From: Desulfobacula sp.
GTDB lineage: Bacteria > Desulfobacterota > Desulfobacteria > Desulfobacterales > Desulfobacteraceae
Length of the DNA stretch: 64,000 bases
Direction of reading: 5' to 3'
Assembly (NCBI GenBank): GCA_018645325.1
Contig: JABGOU010000013.1
Location: forward strand, 1-64,000
In this document: one piece after another, positions 53,860 to 62,972 of the stretch
How the letters are laid out: every line of letters starts with the position of its first letter
Numbering within the stretch: the stretch's first letter is position 1
Notes under the pieces: generated by a model
Told to the model about the DNA's origin: nothing
The model's input: the letters and a program-made list of their open reading frames with translations, nothing else
Databases searched by the model: none
Program-made: the position numbers and the translations under genes

Positions 53860-55239
53860 CTAAAAATCAATACTTCCCGGAGTTCTGGGAAAGGGTATGA
53901 CGTCCCTTATATTATTGATACCCGTAATCATCATTAAAAACCTTTCAAACCCCATGCCAAACCCTGAATGGGGTGCTGAACCAAATTTTCTGGAATCCAG
54001 GTACCACCAATAATCTTCCATTGGCATATTCATTTCTTCCATTCTTTTTTCCAGCACAAAAATCCGCTCTTCCCTCTGGCTTCCCCCGATGAGTTCTCCG
54101 ATTCTGGGAACAAGAAGGTCCACTGCAGCAACTGTTTTTTCATCATCATTCATCCGCATGTAAAAGGGTTTGATTTCTTTTGGATAATCTGTGAGAAAAA
54201 CCGGTTTCTTAAAATAAACTTCTGCCAGATACCTTTCATGTTCTGATTGCAGATCCGTTCCATATTCTACGGGAAATTCAAACTTGTGTCTGGATTTAAC
54301 CAGGATTTCAATGGCCTGGGTATAGGTAATCCTGCCGAATTCAAGGTTTAAAATGGTATCAAAAAGTTTGGGTAATGATTTATCCACAAAACTTGTAAAA
54401 AGATTTATGTCCTCGCTGCATTCATTTATGGCATGTTGGGTGAGATATTTAACAAGTTCCTCACCATGATCCATGTTCTCTTTTAAGTCGCAAAATGCCA
54501 TTTCCGGTTCCAGCATCCAGAATTCTGCCACATGACGGCTGGTATTAGAATTTTCCGCCCTGAATGTCGGACCGAAAGTATAGACATCCCCCAGGGCAAG
54601 GGCAAACATCTCTGCCGACAACTGGCCTGAAACAGTCAGGTTTGATTCCTGGCCAAAAAAATCTTCTTTAAAATCCATTCTGCCTAGTTTTTTAACCGCC
54701 CCAGGGTCAAGGTTTGTTACCCTGAACATTTCACCCGCACCTTCGGCATCCGATCCTGTAATCAAGGGAGCTGTCAGATACCTGAATCCTTTTTCCCGGT
54801 AGAATTTATGAATGGCAAATGCCATTTCCGACCTGATACGAAAAGTGGCACCATACTTATTTGTCCGTGGCCTTAAGTGGGCAATGGTTCTTAAAAATTC
54901 ATCAGAATGTCTTTTTTTCTGAAGGGGATAGGATTCAGGGGCCAGATTGATAATCTCAACGGCTGATGCCTGGATTTCCCATTTCTGTCCCTTTCCCGGA
55001 GATTCAACAAGCTGTCCTCTAACCGATAGAGAGGTTCCCGTTGTAATAGTTTGTATATAAGAATAATTTGCCAGATCATTATTTGCAATGGCCTGGATAT
55101 TTTTAAGGCATGACCCGTCATTTATCTCCATGAAACAAAATTCTTTTGAATCTCTTTTGGTCCTTACCCAACCTTTGATAAGGATTTCTCCAGGGGTTTT
55201 TTCAAGCTTTAACAGCAAATTGATTTTTGTTCTTTTCAT
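53860..55239 (-). CDS. asnS: asparaginyl-tRNA synthetase
   Basis: A class IIb aminoacyl-tRNA synthetase of 459 residues. The N-terminal OB fold (GWVRTKRDSKEFCFMEINDGS) binds the anticodon. The catalytic core shows FRAENSNTSRHVAEFWMLEPEMAF (motif 2 region) and FGSAPHSGFGMGFERFLMMITG (motif 3). I start at ATG 55239, because GCAGGAT lies seven bases upstream; the frame extends five codons further to a TTG. The presence of asnS means Asn-tRNA is made directly. Confidence 0.94.
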   Translation of the reverse strand: MKRTKINLLLKLEKTPGEILIKGWVRTKRDSKEFCFMEINDGSCLKNIQAIANNDLANYSYIQTITTGTSLSVRGQLVESPGKGQKWEIQASAVEIINLAPESYPLQKKRHSDEFLRTIAHLRPRTNKYGATFRIRSEMAFAIHKFYREKGFRYLTAPLITGSDAEGAGEMFRVTNLDPGAVKKLGRMDFKEDFFGQESNLTVSGQLSAEMFALALGDVYTFGPTFRAENSNTSRHVAEFWMLEPEMAFCDLKENMDHGEELVKYLTQHAINECSEDINLFTSFVDKSLPKLFDTILNLEFGRITYTQAIEILVKSRHKFEFPVEYGTDLQSEHERYLAEVYFKKPVFLTDYPKEIKPFYMRMNDDEKTVAAVDLLVPRIGELIGGSQREERIFVLEKRMEEMNMPMEDYWWYLDSRKFGSAPHSGFGMGFERFLMMITGINNIRDVIPFPRTPGSIDF

Positions 55240-55323
55240 TGCTTTATCCTGCAAAAAATAATATATTAAAAAATTTGATTATATCTAACTTATTAAAATT
55301 ATATTTATTAGAATTTCACTATC

Positions 55324-57831
55324 ATGCATAAGAAAAATTATCAAGATATCCTTGCACTGGTCCAGACTCCTACACGATATTTAGGCAATGAGATAAATGC
55401 TATTAAAAAAGATCTGGGAAAAGTGGATTTAACATTTGGACTGGTTTTCCCCGACCTGTATGAAATAGGAACTTCCCATTTTGGACTCCAGATTCTTTAT
55501 TCCATTTTAAATGCCCAAAAAAACATTGCTGCAGAACGATTTTTCACACCAGCGCCGGACCTGGAAGCCTATCTTTTGGAAAAAAAAATTCCCTGTTTAT
55601 CAATGGAATCCCAGAGGCAGCTAAAAGAATTTGATATCATAGGAGTAAGCCTTCTTTATGAGTTGAACTTTACCAATATTTTAACCATGTTCAGCTTGTC
55701 ACAGATCCCATTTTATTCAAGGGAACGAGAAAGTGCTTTTCCCCTTATAATCGGGGGAGGCCCATGCTCTTTCAATCCTGAACCCCTGGCTGATTTTTTT
55801 GATGCTTTTGTTATTGGAGACGGTGAAGAAGTTGCCGTTCAGATTTCAAATAAGGTTATTGAATTCAAGCAGCAGGGAGATGGGCAAAAAAAGACTCTGC
55901 TCAAACTCTTGTCAAAAATAGATGGGGTCTATGTCCCTTCATTTTTTGAACCCCTTTATAACCAGAACGGCATTCAAACACTATCACCTTTATTTGACGA
56001 TTATAAAACCGTTAAAAGAGCCTTTTTGCCGAGTCTTACAAAAGAAAATTTCCCTGACTCTCCCATTCTTCCCTTTGCCAAGCCCATCCATGACAGGATG
56101 CGGCTGGAGATCGCCCGGGGCTGTTCAAGAGGATGCCGCTTTTGCCAGGCCGGAATGATATACAGGCCGGTCAGGGAAAGATCATTGGAAGACCTGATAG
56201 AAATCGCACAGGCTTCTTTAAAAACAACGGGGCATTCCGATATCTCTCTTTTGTCCCTGAGCACGGGGGATTATTCAAATCTGCCACAATTAATGGAACG
56301 GCTGCTTGACCTTAGCCAGGGATATTGTAATGCCATATCGCTTCCTTCCATCAGGGCGGAAAAATTAACCCCGGAACTGATGAATATTATACAAAAGGTC
56401 AGAAAAACCGGATTTACCATTGCACCGGAAGCAGGAACTCAGCGTTTAAGAGATATCATCAATAAAAACCTGACTGAAGAAAGCATTACGGCAACGGTTG
56501 AAAATGCATTCAACCTTGGCTGGAAAAACATCAAACTCTATTTCATGATGGGGCTCCCCTTTGAAACACCAGCTGACATAGAGGCTATCTGCAGTCTTTC
56601 CAAAAAACTTGCCTCATCCTATGCCAAGGGCAAAAAAACCATTAACGTCAGTGCAAACTCTTTTATTCCCAAAGCCCATACCCCTTTTCAAAGATGCGCA
56701 CAGATAAGCCTGGCTGAGACAAAGGAAAAACTGCAATACCTGAAAGACAATTTAAGGCACGGCAGGGTTAATCTCAAATGGCAGGACCCTGAGATGAGTA
56801 TGGTTGAAGGTGTCTGGGCCAGGGGGGATAGAAAATTATCAAAACTTTTAGTGGCTGCCTTTGAAAAAGGATGCCGGATGGACGGCTGGAATGAAAAGTT
56901 TGATTTCTCGTTGTGGCAGGCAGCATTTGAAAAAACCGGAATTGACCCCTTGTTTTATACCACCCGTAAAAGGGATGATGATGAACCCCTTCCCTGGGAT
57001 GTAATTGATTCAGGGGTATTGCCTGATTTTTTAAAAAAAGAATTTCAAAAGGCCAAAGAATCATCCCTTACACCAGACTGCAGGGAAAACGAGTGCTCAG
57101 GATGTGGTGTCTGTGATTTTAAAAAAATTAAACCCGTTCTGTATGAAATCCGGGAGACGGATGAAAAAAAAGACAGCATCCAGGACAAAGGTCTTAAAAA
57201 AATGCCGGATGATGCCTTTAAAAAATTTGAATTAACCTTTTCAAAACTTGGAAAGGCAAGATTTTTCGGACACCTTGAACTTGCCACCATTTTTCAAAGA
57301 GCAGTTAAAAGGGCTGGGTTGACGGCCAAGTATTCACAAGGATTTAACCCTTCCATGCGGCTTTCCTTTGAAAATGCCCTGCCCGTTGGAATGGAAAGTG
57401 AAGAAGAGATTCTCTATATCTACCTTGAAAAAGATATTTCACCTGATACAATTATTGACGTCTTTAACCAGACACTTCCTGAAGGCCTTTGTATCAAGGG
57501 ATGCAAACCTTTTAACAGGCTTAAGAAAATAAACCATGATACCTCTTCATATATCATTCAATTTTTTGACCACGGTCTTGAAAAAGAACGAGTGGCTGCT
57601 TTTCTGGATTTACCCGAATTTATTGTTAATGACCTGAGCAAAAAAAAGAAAATAAGAAAAACTGATCTGCGCAAATCAGTGGAAAAAATATCTTTTATTG
57701 ATTTACAAACTATTAAAATGGTTTTAAAAAAATATAATGAACGAAATGTAAGGCCCTTTGAAATTCTGACAAAATATTTTAATTTGGATGATGATGCAGT
57801 AAAAAAAGCAAGGATAAAAAAGATAACCTAG
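55324..57831 (+). CDS. TIGR03960-family radical SAM protein fused to DUF2344
   Basis: An 835-residue fusion. Residues 1-240 form a B12-binding-like domain. A radical SAM domain follows with CSRGCRFCQAG (C267, C271, C274). A cysteine patch ECSGCGVCDF lies near residue 595, and a C-terminal DUF2344/TIGR03936 domain runs from about residue 635 (LTFSKLGKARFFGHLELATIFQRAVKRAG). The same fusion is usual before RNase G in many anaerobes; it probably modifies tRNA or ribosome-linked RNA, but no reaction is proven. It starts at ATG 55324 without a clear ribosome binding site and diverges from asnS. Confidence 0.88.
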   Translation: MHKKNYQDILALVQTPTRYLGNEINAIKKDLGKVDLTFGLVFPDLYEIGTSHFGLQILYSILNAQKNIAAERFFTPAPDLEAYLLEKKIPCLSMESQRQLKEFDIIGVSLLYELNFTNILTMFSLSQIPFYSRERESAFPLIIGGGPCSFNPEPLADFFDAFVIGDGEEVAVQISNKVIEFKQQGDGQKKTLLKLLSKIDGVYVPSFFEPLYNQNGIQTLSPLFDDYKTVKRAFLPSLTKENFPDSPILPFAKPIHDRMRLEIARGCSRGCRFCQAGMIYRPVRERSLEDLIEIAQASLKTTGHSDISLLSLSTGDYSNLPQLMERLLDLSQGYCNAISLPSIRAEKLTPELMNIIQKVRKTGFTIAPEAGTQRLRDIINKNLTEESITATVENAFNLGWKNIKLYFMMGLPFETPADIEAICSLSKKLASSYAKGKKTINVSANSFIPKAHTPFQRCAQISLAETKEKLQYLKDNLRHGRVNLKWQDPEMSMVEGVWARGDRKLSKLLVAAFEKGCRMDGWNEKFDFSLWQAAFEKTGIDPLFYTTRKRDDDEPLPWDVIDSGVLPDFLKKEFQKAKESSLTPDCRENECSGCGVCDFKKIKPVLYEIRETDEKKDSIQDKGLKKMPDDAFKKFELTFSKLGKARFFGHLELATIFQRAVKRAGLTAKYSQGFNPSMRLSFENALPVGMESEEEILYIYLEKDISPDTIIDVFNQTLPEGLCIKGCKPFNRLKKINHDTSSYIIQFFDHGLEKERVAAFLDLPEFIVNDLSKKKKIRKTDLRKSVEKISFIDLQTIKMVLKKYNERNVRPFEILTKYFNLDDDAVKKARIKKIT

Positions 57832-57875
57832 GTGTGACCTTCAGGTTAAAGGTCACACGTAACCTATTAGGTTAC
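57832..57875 (+). promoter_or_regulatory. two tandem hairpins in the rng leader
   Basis: GTGTGACCTT (57832-57841) pairs with AAGGTCACAC (57849-57858), a perfect 10-bp stem. Directly after it GTAACCTA-T-TAGGTTAC (57859-57875) forms a second palindrome. They fill the 65-base gap before the RNase G start. No T-run follows, so a role in processing or autoregulation by RNase G is possible. Confidence 0.6.
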
Positions 57876-57896
57876 AAGTAAAACAAGGATAAACCC

Positions 57897-59468
57897 ATGT
57901 TAAAAGAACTTGTTGTAAATTCCGCTCCCCATGAAACCCGTGTTGCACTTCTTGAAAACGGCACCATTGTTGAAGTTTTCATTGAAAGGGAAGATGAAAC
58001 ATCCATTGCCGGGAACATCTATAAAGGAAGGGTACAAAGGGTTCTTCCGGGAATGCAGGCGGCATTCGTGGATATCGGGTTTGACCAGGCAGCGTTTATT
58101 TATGTAGATGATGTCCTGGACACGGCCAGCTATACAATGTATCAGAAATTTGAGCAGGACAATGATGTGGAGGTGGATACTGAATCTGATGACCAGAATA
58201 TTGAAACTCCTGATATGGTGCAAAATCATACCTCCTGGAAAGCCTCTTTAAACACGGGGTGCAGCATTGAAGATTTGCTGACGGAAGGCCAGGAAATCAT
58301 GGTCCAGGTAGCAAAATCATCCATTGGTTCCAAAGGTCCCCGGGTCACAACTCACATCTCTCTGGCTGGCCGTTACATGGTATTGCTGCCCACTGTTGAC
58401 CATATCGGAATTTCAAAAAAAATAGGGAACGAGACTGAAAGAACACGGTTAAAAGACCTTTTATTATCTATCAGGAAAAATAATTTCGGATATATATTCA
58501 GAACCCAGGCCCAGGGAATTGATGAGGAAACCATTAAAAAAGAATTAAATTTTTTAAATAAAACCTGGGAAGACATTCTGGCAAAAAACAAGAAAGCATC
58601 TGCTACATCCATTGTTTATAAAGAGCTTACAGTAACCTTCAGGGCCATCAGGGATCTTCTGGCTGATGAAGCTGATAAGCTGATTATTGATTCCAAAGAA
58701 GAATATACAAAGGTTCAAAATTTTTTAAAAAGACTGATGCCTGATGTGAATTTGTCAGTGGAGCTTTACCAGGGAAGAGAATCCATTTTTGATGCCTATA
58801 ACATTGAAGGGGATGTAGCAAGGGCATTAAAGAAAAAAGTATGGCTCAAATCCGGTGGCTATCTTATCATCGAGCAGACAGAAGCACTTGCGGCCATAGA
58901 TGTGAACACTGGCCGGTATGTGGGAAAGCACAATTTTGATGAAACCGTCCTTAAAACCAATCTTGAGGCTGTCAAAGAGATTGCCTACCAGATAAGACTT
59001 CGGAACATCGGCGGCATTATTATTATTGACTTTATCGACATGAAAAAAGAACAGCACAAGGAAAAAGTCATGGCCCATATGAACGATGCAATGAAAAAAG
59101 ACAAAAGCCAGACCAATGTCCTGCCCCTGACAGAGCTTGGACTTATACAGATGACCCGCAAAAGAATCCGGCGAAACCTGACCAGAACCCTTTGCAAACC
59201 ATGTTTCTATTGCAATGGAGACGGACATCTTATGTCAGGAAAATCCATCTGCCATAAAATTTACAGAGATCTTGTCAGCGAAGCCGGGGATATGATGGGT
59301 AATAGATTCACGGTAAAAGTTCACCCTGAGATCGCTCAATTGCTTCATGGTAGAGAAAAACATCTGATTTCATCCCTTGAAAAACAATTTTTAAAACCCA
59401 TTGCAATTTATCCGGAGCCCCATTACCACATGGAAGAATACCATATCTTTGAATCCCTGATAAAATAA
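57897..59468 (+). CDS. rng: ribonuclease E/G family endoribonuclease
   Basis: A 523-residue RNase G. The S1 domain starts at about residue 35 (GNIYKGRVQRVLPGMQAAFVDIG) and is interrupted by an acidic insert of about 35 residues (NDVEVDTESDDQNIETPD). The catalytic DNase I-like domain shows AAIDVNTGRYVG and GIIIIDFIDM with metal-binding aspartates. The Zn-link is CKPCFYCNGDG. It processes rRNA precursors and turns over mRNA. AAGGAT precedes the ATG. Its place after the TIGR03960 protein is conserved in many bacteria. Confidence 0.94.
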   Translation: MLKELVVNSAPHETRVALLENGTIVEVFIEREDETSIAGNIYKGRVQRVLPGMQAAFVDIGFDQAAFIYVDDVLDTASYTMYQKFEQDNDVEVDTESDDQNIETPDMVQNHTSWKASLNTGCSIEDLLTEGQEIMVQVAKSSIGSKGPRVTTHISLAGRYMVLLPTVDHIGISKKIGNETERTRLKDLLLSIRKNNFGYIFRTQAQGIDEETIKKELNFLNKTWEDILAKNKKASATSIVYKELTVTFRAIRDLLADEADKLIIDSKEEYTKVQNFLKRLMPDVNLSVELYQGRESIFDAYNIEGDVARALKKKVWLKSGGYLIIEQTEALAAIDVNTGRYVGKHNFDETVLKTNLEAVKEIAYQIRLRNIGGIIIIDFIDMKKEQHKEKVMAHMNDAMKKDKSQTNVLPLTELGLIQMTRKRIRRNLTRTLCKPCFYCNGDGHLMSGKSICHKIYRDLVSEAGDMMGNRFTVKVHPEIAQLLHGREKHLISSLEKQFLKPIAIYPEPHYHMEEYHIFESLIK

Positions 59469-59492
59469 TCAAAATTGAACCCCAGTTCATTC

Positions 59493-59560
59493 TTGACAAT
59501 TTTTAAAAAATCAATTAATGTGATTTGTTTATTAAGGTTTGCAGGGTTAAGACATATAAT
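59493..59560 (+). promoter_or_regulatory. rpmH operon promoter region
   Basis: TTGACA (59493-59498) with TAATGT 17 bases later (59516-59521) is one candidate promoter. A second -10-like TATAAT lies at 59555-59560, 30 bases before rpmH, without a clear -35. The ribosomal protein gene thus probably has its own promoter or promoters after rng. Confidence 0.45.
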
Positions 59561-59590
59561 AAGTAAATTTAAGTTAAGGATTGTGAATTT

Positions 59591-59725
59591 ATGAAACGAA
59601 CATTTCAGCCGAGTAACCGGAAAAGGACTAGAAAACATGGATTTCTTAAAAGAATGTCCACAACCGGCGGAAGGCGTGTAATTAATGCCAGAAGAGCAAA
59701 AGGAAGAAAAAAACTTACCGTTTAA
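59591..59725 (+). CDS. rpmH: 50S ribosomal protein L34
   Basis: A 44-residue basic protein beginning [19 protein letters not shown] and continuing [25 protein letters not shown], an unmistakable L34. It is short, and lies 13 bases upstream of rnpA in the conserved order rpmH-rnpA-yidD-yidC. AAGGA lies upstream of the ATG. Confidence 0.98.
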   Translation: MKRTFQPSNRKRTRKHGFLKRMSTTGGRRVINARRAKGRKKLTV

Positions 59726-59738
59726 TTAAAGGAATTTA

Positions 59739-60098
59739 TTGAGTAACTTTTGTTTTCCAAAAAAGGTAAGGCTCTTGAAAAGAGCTCAATTTTTAACTCT
59801 TTCAAAACAAGGGAAAAAAGTACATACAACAAGTTTTTTAGCAATTGTACTTAAAGGAACAGCTCAAAACAATCGAATTGGCATTACAGTATCAAAGAAA
59901 GTAGGAAATGCAGTAGAGCGTAACAGGATAAAAAGAATTATTAGAGAATATTTCAGACACAATAAAGAGAACATTTCAGAGCCCAATGATATAAATATCA
60001 TTGCAAAGAAAGGTCTGACTACGCTATCCAACAGGAAGATTATAGAGAAGCTTGATAAACTTTTTACAAAAATAGCATTAATTAATATCAACAAATGA
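59739..60098 (+). CDS. rnpA: ribonuclease P protein component
   Basis: A 119-residue basic protein that assists RNase P RNA in tRNA 5' maturation. The family signature is [18 protein letters not shown], preceded by RIGITVSKK. The start is TTG at 59739 with AAGGAA four bases upstream; no ATG fits the family N-terminus. Its stop overlaps the ATG of yidD. Confidence 0.95.
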   Translation: MSNFCFPKKVRLLKRAQFLTLSKQGKKVHTTSFLAIVLKGTAQNNRIGITVSKKVGNAVERNRIKRIIREYFRHNKENISEPNDINIIAKKGLTTLSNRKIIEKLDKLFTKIALININK

Positions 60099-60304
60099 AA
60101 AAGCTATTATTCATATTTATTAAATTTTATCAATATTTTATATCACCTTTAACAGGACGAAATTGCCGTTATTACCCGACCTGTTCGGCATATGCCCTTG
60201 AGGCGGTTGAAAAATACGGCAGCTTTAAAGGTATAACTCTTGCCGTAAAAAGAGTTGCGCGTTGTCATCCATTCCATGCAGGAGGGTTTGATCCTGTTCC
60301 ATAA
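60095..60304 (+). CDS. yidD: membrane protein insertion efficiency factor YidD
   Basis: A 69-residue protein with the invariant [21 protein letters not shown] segment and [13 protein letters not shown] at the end. It starts within the last codons of rnpA (ATGA overlap). It is thought to help YidC insert membrane proteins. Confidence 0.95.
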   Translation: MKKLLFIFIKFYQYFISPLTGRNCRYYPTCSAYALEAVEKYGSFKGITLAVKRVARCHPFHAGGFDPVP

Positions 60305-60380
60305 TTTATCCGGACGTAAGACTGTTTTCCTTTCTAATTAAAGTGAAGTGCCATCACAACTTTTAGGTTTAGGAGAGAGA

Positions 60381-62063
60381 ATGGATGAACAAAAACGATT
60401 ATTATTAGCTGTCGTGCTTTCAGTGGTAGTCCTTGTAGGATATCAGACATTTTTTGTAAAGCCGCCCGTGCCGAATAATCTTCCCCAGGAAGTTCAAAAC
60501 CAGAATGCTGATCAGCAGCAGGTTCAGAAAAAAAGCCAGAATGTATCCGAGTATAAGGCTGAATCAAGCGTTTTACCTCAGAAAACAGAACTGCAGAATA
60601 AAAATTACCGGACTATATCCGTATCAACCCCTCTTTATGATATTGCCATTTCCGAATATGGTGCTGCAGTAAGAAGCTTTGAATTAAAAGATTTTAAGGC
60701 CACAAACAAAAAAGATTCTCCATTAAAACAATTGGTGCCGGAACAACTTGTTTCCGGAACTCTGTTTTTTGATCTTAAAGACAAGTCCATTCCAGGATTA
60801 AAAGATGCAATCTACAAAGCAAATATTGATACCAGTGAGACCTCTGTTGTTAAAGGTGAAAAAACCATTGAATTTATTTTAGGAACATCCAGAGGAATTG
60901 TGGTAAAAAAGATTTTTACTTTTAAGGCAGATTCATACATGATTGATTGTGATATCGTTTTTCAAAACGGATCCGACATGCCCTTAAAAGATTCTCTTGT
61001 GATTTCAACTCCTGGATTTTTTGATGAAGAAACCAAAAAAAGATCCAGATTTGCATTTGAAGGGCCAGTGGTTTTTATTAATGAAGAATATACGGCCATT
61101 GACCCTGATGACATAGAAGAAAAGAGCACCTATGACGGGGAAATAGGCTGGTCCGGATATTCGGAACGCTATTTTATGACAGCCGTCATGCCCGGAAAAA
61201 ACAATGCCGGGGGTGAGATTGATGCAGCTATAAAGCTTTCCTTTAAAAATGATATCATCACCACAGATTATATCCAGAAAATGGATCGGCTGGATCCGGG
61301 TCAACAAGGAGGCTACTCCTTTATTTTCTATATGGGCCCGAAAAGCCTGAAGATTTTGGGAAGCTATGACAACAGCCTTAAAAATGCAATTAATTTAGGT
61401 TTTTTTAATGTAATTGCCAAGCCTCTTTTAATAACCATGAACATGATTTATAGCGTTATTCCAAACTATGGCGTGGCCATTATTCTTTTAACGATTCTCA
61501 TTAAACTTATTTTCTGGCCCCTTGGAACAAAGAGCTATAAATCAATGAATGAAATGAAAAAAGTCCAGCCATTGATGATGGAGATTCGGGAAAAATATAA
61601 AAATGACAAACAGAAAATGAATCAGGAAATTATGGGGCTTTACAAAACCTATAAAGTCAACCCGGCAAGCGGTTGTCTTCCCTTACTGGTTCAAATGCCT
61701 ATTTTCTTTGCGCTTTACAGGATGCTCTACCAGGCCATTGAGTTGAGACACGCACCATTTGTCGGATGGATAACGGACTTGTCCGCTCCGGACAGACTGT
61801 TTCATTTTAATTTTTCAATTCCAATGATGCAGGAGCCCTATGGTATTCCCATGCTGACTCTTTTAATGGGAGCCTCCTTTTTATTACAGCAGAAAATGAC
61901 TCCAACAGCTGGAGATCCCATGCAGGCTAAAATGATGATGCTAATGCCGATATTTATGACCGTAATTTTTATCAATTTTCCGGCAGGACTGGTTCTGTAT
62001 ATGTTTGTTAACAATATCATATCCATGGGACAGCAGTATTATATTCAAAAGAAACTTTCGTAA
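60381..62063 (+). CDS. yidC: membrane protein insertase YidC/Oxa1
   Basis: A 560-residue inner-membrane insertase of the Gram-negative type. The N-terminal helix is followed by a large periplasmic beta domain (about residues 60-345) and the conserved Oxa1 core with five helices (YGVAIILLTILIKLIFWPLG; NPASGCLPLLVQMPIFFALYRML; MPIFMTVIFINFPAGLVLYMFVNN). ATG 60381 has AGGAGAG immediately upstream, which decides the start over the frame opening at 60348. Confidence 0.96.
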   Translation: MDEQKRLLLAVVLSVVVLVGYQTFFVKPPVPNNLPQEVQNQNADQQQVQKKSQNVSEYKAESSVLPQKTELQNKNYRTISVSTPLYDIAISEYGAAVRSFELKDFKATNKKDSPLKQLVPEQLVSGTLFFDLKDKSIPGLKDAIYKANIDTSETSVVKGEKTIEFILGTSRGIVVKKIFTFKADSYMIDCDIVFQNGSDMPLKDSLVISTPGFFDEETKKRSRFAFEGPVVFINEEYTAIDPDDIEEKSTYDGEIGWSGYSERYFMTAVMPGKNNAGGEIDAAIKLSFKNDIITTDYIQKMDRLDPGQQGGYSFIFYMGPKSLKILGSYDNSLKNAINLGFFNVIAKPLLITMNMIYSVIPNYGVAIILLTILIKLIFWPLGTKSYKSMNEMKKVQPLMMEIREKYKNDKQKMNQEIMGLYKTYKVNPASGCLPLLVQMPIFFALYRMLYQAIELRHAPFVGWITDLSAPDRLFHFNFSIPMMQEPYGIPMLTLLMGASFLLQQKMTPTAGDPMQAKMMMLMPIFMTVIFINFPAGLVLYMFVNNIISMGQQYYIQKKLS

Positions 62064-62075
62064 GCAGGAGGAAAT

Positions 62076-62966
62076 ATGCCACAAACTCAGGACTTCAGCG
62101 GAAAAGATATTGATATCGCAATTAAAAATGCCTGTAAAAAATTAAAAATTTCTAAAAATGAATTAAAATATGATGTGATTTCAGAAGGAGCTTCTGGAAT
62201 TTTTGGAATTGTCGGCAGAAAAGATGCCAAAATAAGAATTACTCTTCCGGATATTGACTTGGAGGCCCAAGAAGAGCTGGAAGGGATAAAATCCTTTGTG
62301 GATGAGGCTTTTGGAGAAGAAACAAGACTTGAAAAACCTCGAAAAAAAGTGTCTAAATCTTCTAAAGGACCTAAGTCTTCCGAAAAATCCAAACCTTCCA
62401 AAGAATCCAAACCTTCCAAAGAATCCAGGCCATTTAAAGAATCCAGGCCATTTGAAGAACCCGAACCAGTTGATGTCTCTAAAGAAGCTATTGAACTTGG
62501 CAGCGAAGCATTACAAAAAATGGCAGACCTGATCACTGATGATGCCAAGGTTAGTGCCGACACACAAGCTAACAGGCTTACTCTAAGCATTGAAGGCGGA
62601 AATTCCGGTATTCTGATCGGCAGAAAAGGCCAGACCCTCGATGCTATGCAGTTTTTAACTGATAAGATTATCAATCGGAAAAGTGAAGCCAGGGTAAGGG
62701 TCAAGGTGGATATCGAGGGATATATGGAAACCCGTAAATCCAATCTTAAACACCTGGCCTATAAAATGGCAGAAAAAGCAAAAAAATCAGGACGTCCTGC
62801 AACCATCAACCAGATGAGTGCCCAGGACAGGCGTATTGTACATCTGGCTTTAAAAGATGACAATCAGATAAGAACCCAGAGCATGGGTGACGGTTACTAT
62901 AGAAGACTTGTGATTTTCCCTAAAAAGAAAAATTCATTTAGAGGGAAAAGACGGTTAAAAAAATAA
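62076..62966 (+). CDS. jag: RNA-binding protein Jag/KhpB
   Basis: A 296-residue protein with a Jag N-terminal domain (residues 5-60: KDIDIAIKNACKKLKI, SEGASGIFGIVGRKDA), a charged linker, and a KH domain (about 145-225, GILIGRKGQTLDAMQFL with the GRKG motif). An R3H domain (about 230-290, MSAQDRRIVHLALKDD...RTQSMGDGYYRRLVI) ends it. The linker contains four 18-bp tandem repeats. AGGAGG lies before the ATG. The position after yidC is conserved. Confidence 0.95.
   Translation: MPQTQDFSGKDIDIAIKNACKKLKISKNELKYDVISEGASGIFGIVGRKDAKIRITLPDIDLEAQEELEGIKSFVDEAFGEETRLEKPRKKVSKSSKGPKSSEKSKPSKESKPSKESRPFKESRPFEEPEPVDVSKEAIELGSEALQKMADLITDDAKVSADTQANRLTLSIEGGNSGILIGRKGQTLDAMQFLTDKIINRKSEARVRVKVDIEGYMETRKSNLKHLAYKMAEKAKKSGRPATINQMSAQDRRIVHLALKDDNQIRTQSMGDGYYRRLVIFPKKKNSFRGKRRLKK
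62382..62453 (+). repeat. four 18-bp tandem repeats in the jag linker
   Basis: Four in-frame units of AAAGAATCC plus AAACCTTCC or AGGCCATTT encode variants of the hexapeptide KESKPS or KESRPF. Copies 1-2 and 3-4 pair as near-identical, suggesting expansion by slippage. Unit number may vary between strains without affecting the domains. Confidence 0.85.
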
Positions 62967-62972
62967 AACACC

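Noticed and set aside
62087-62743. Long minus-strand frame opposite jag (218 codons)
   Set aside because: It is the antisense of the KH/R3H protein, whose sequence and operon position are unmistakable; the serine-rich antisense product reflects the lysine-rich linker.
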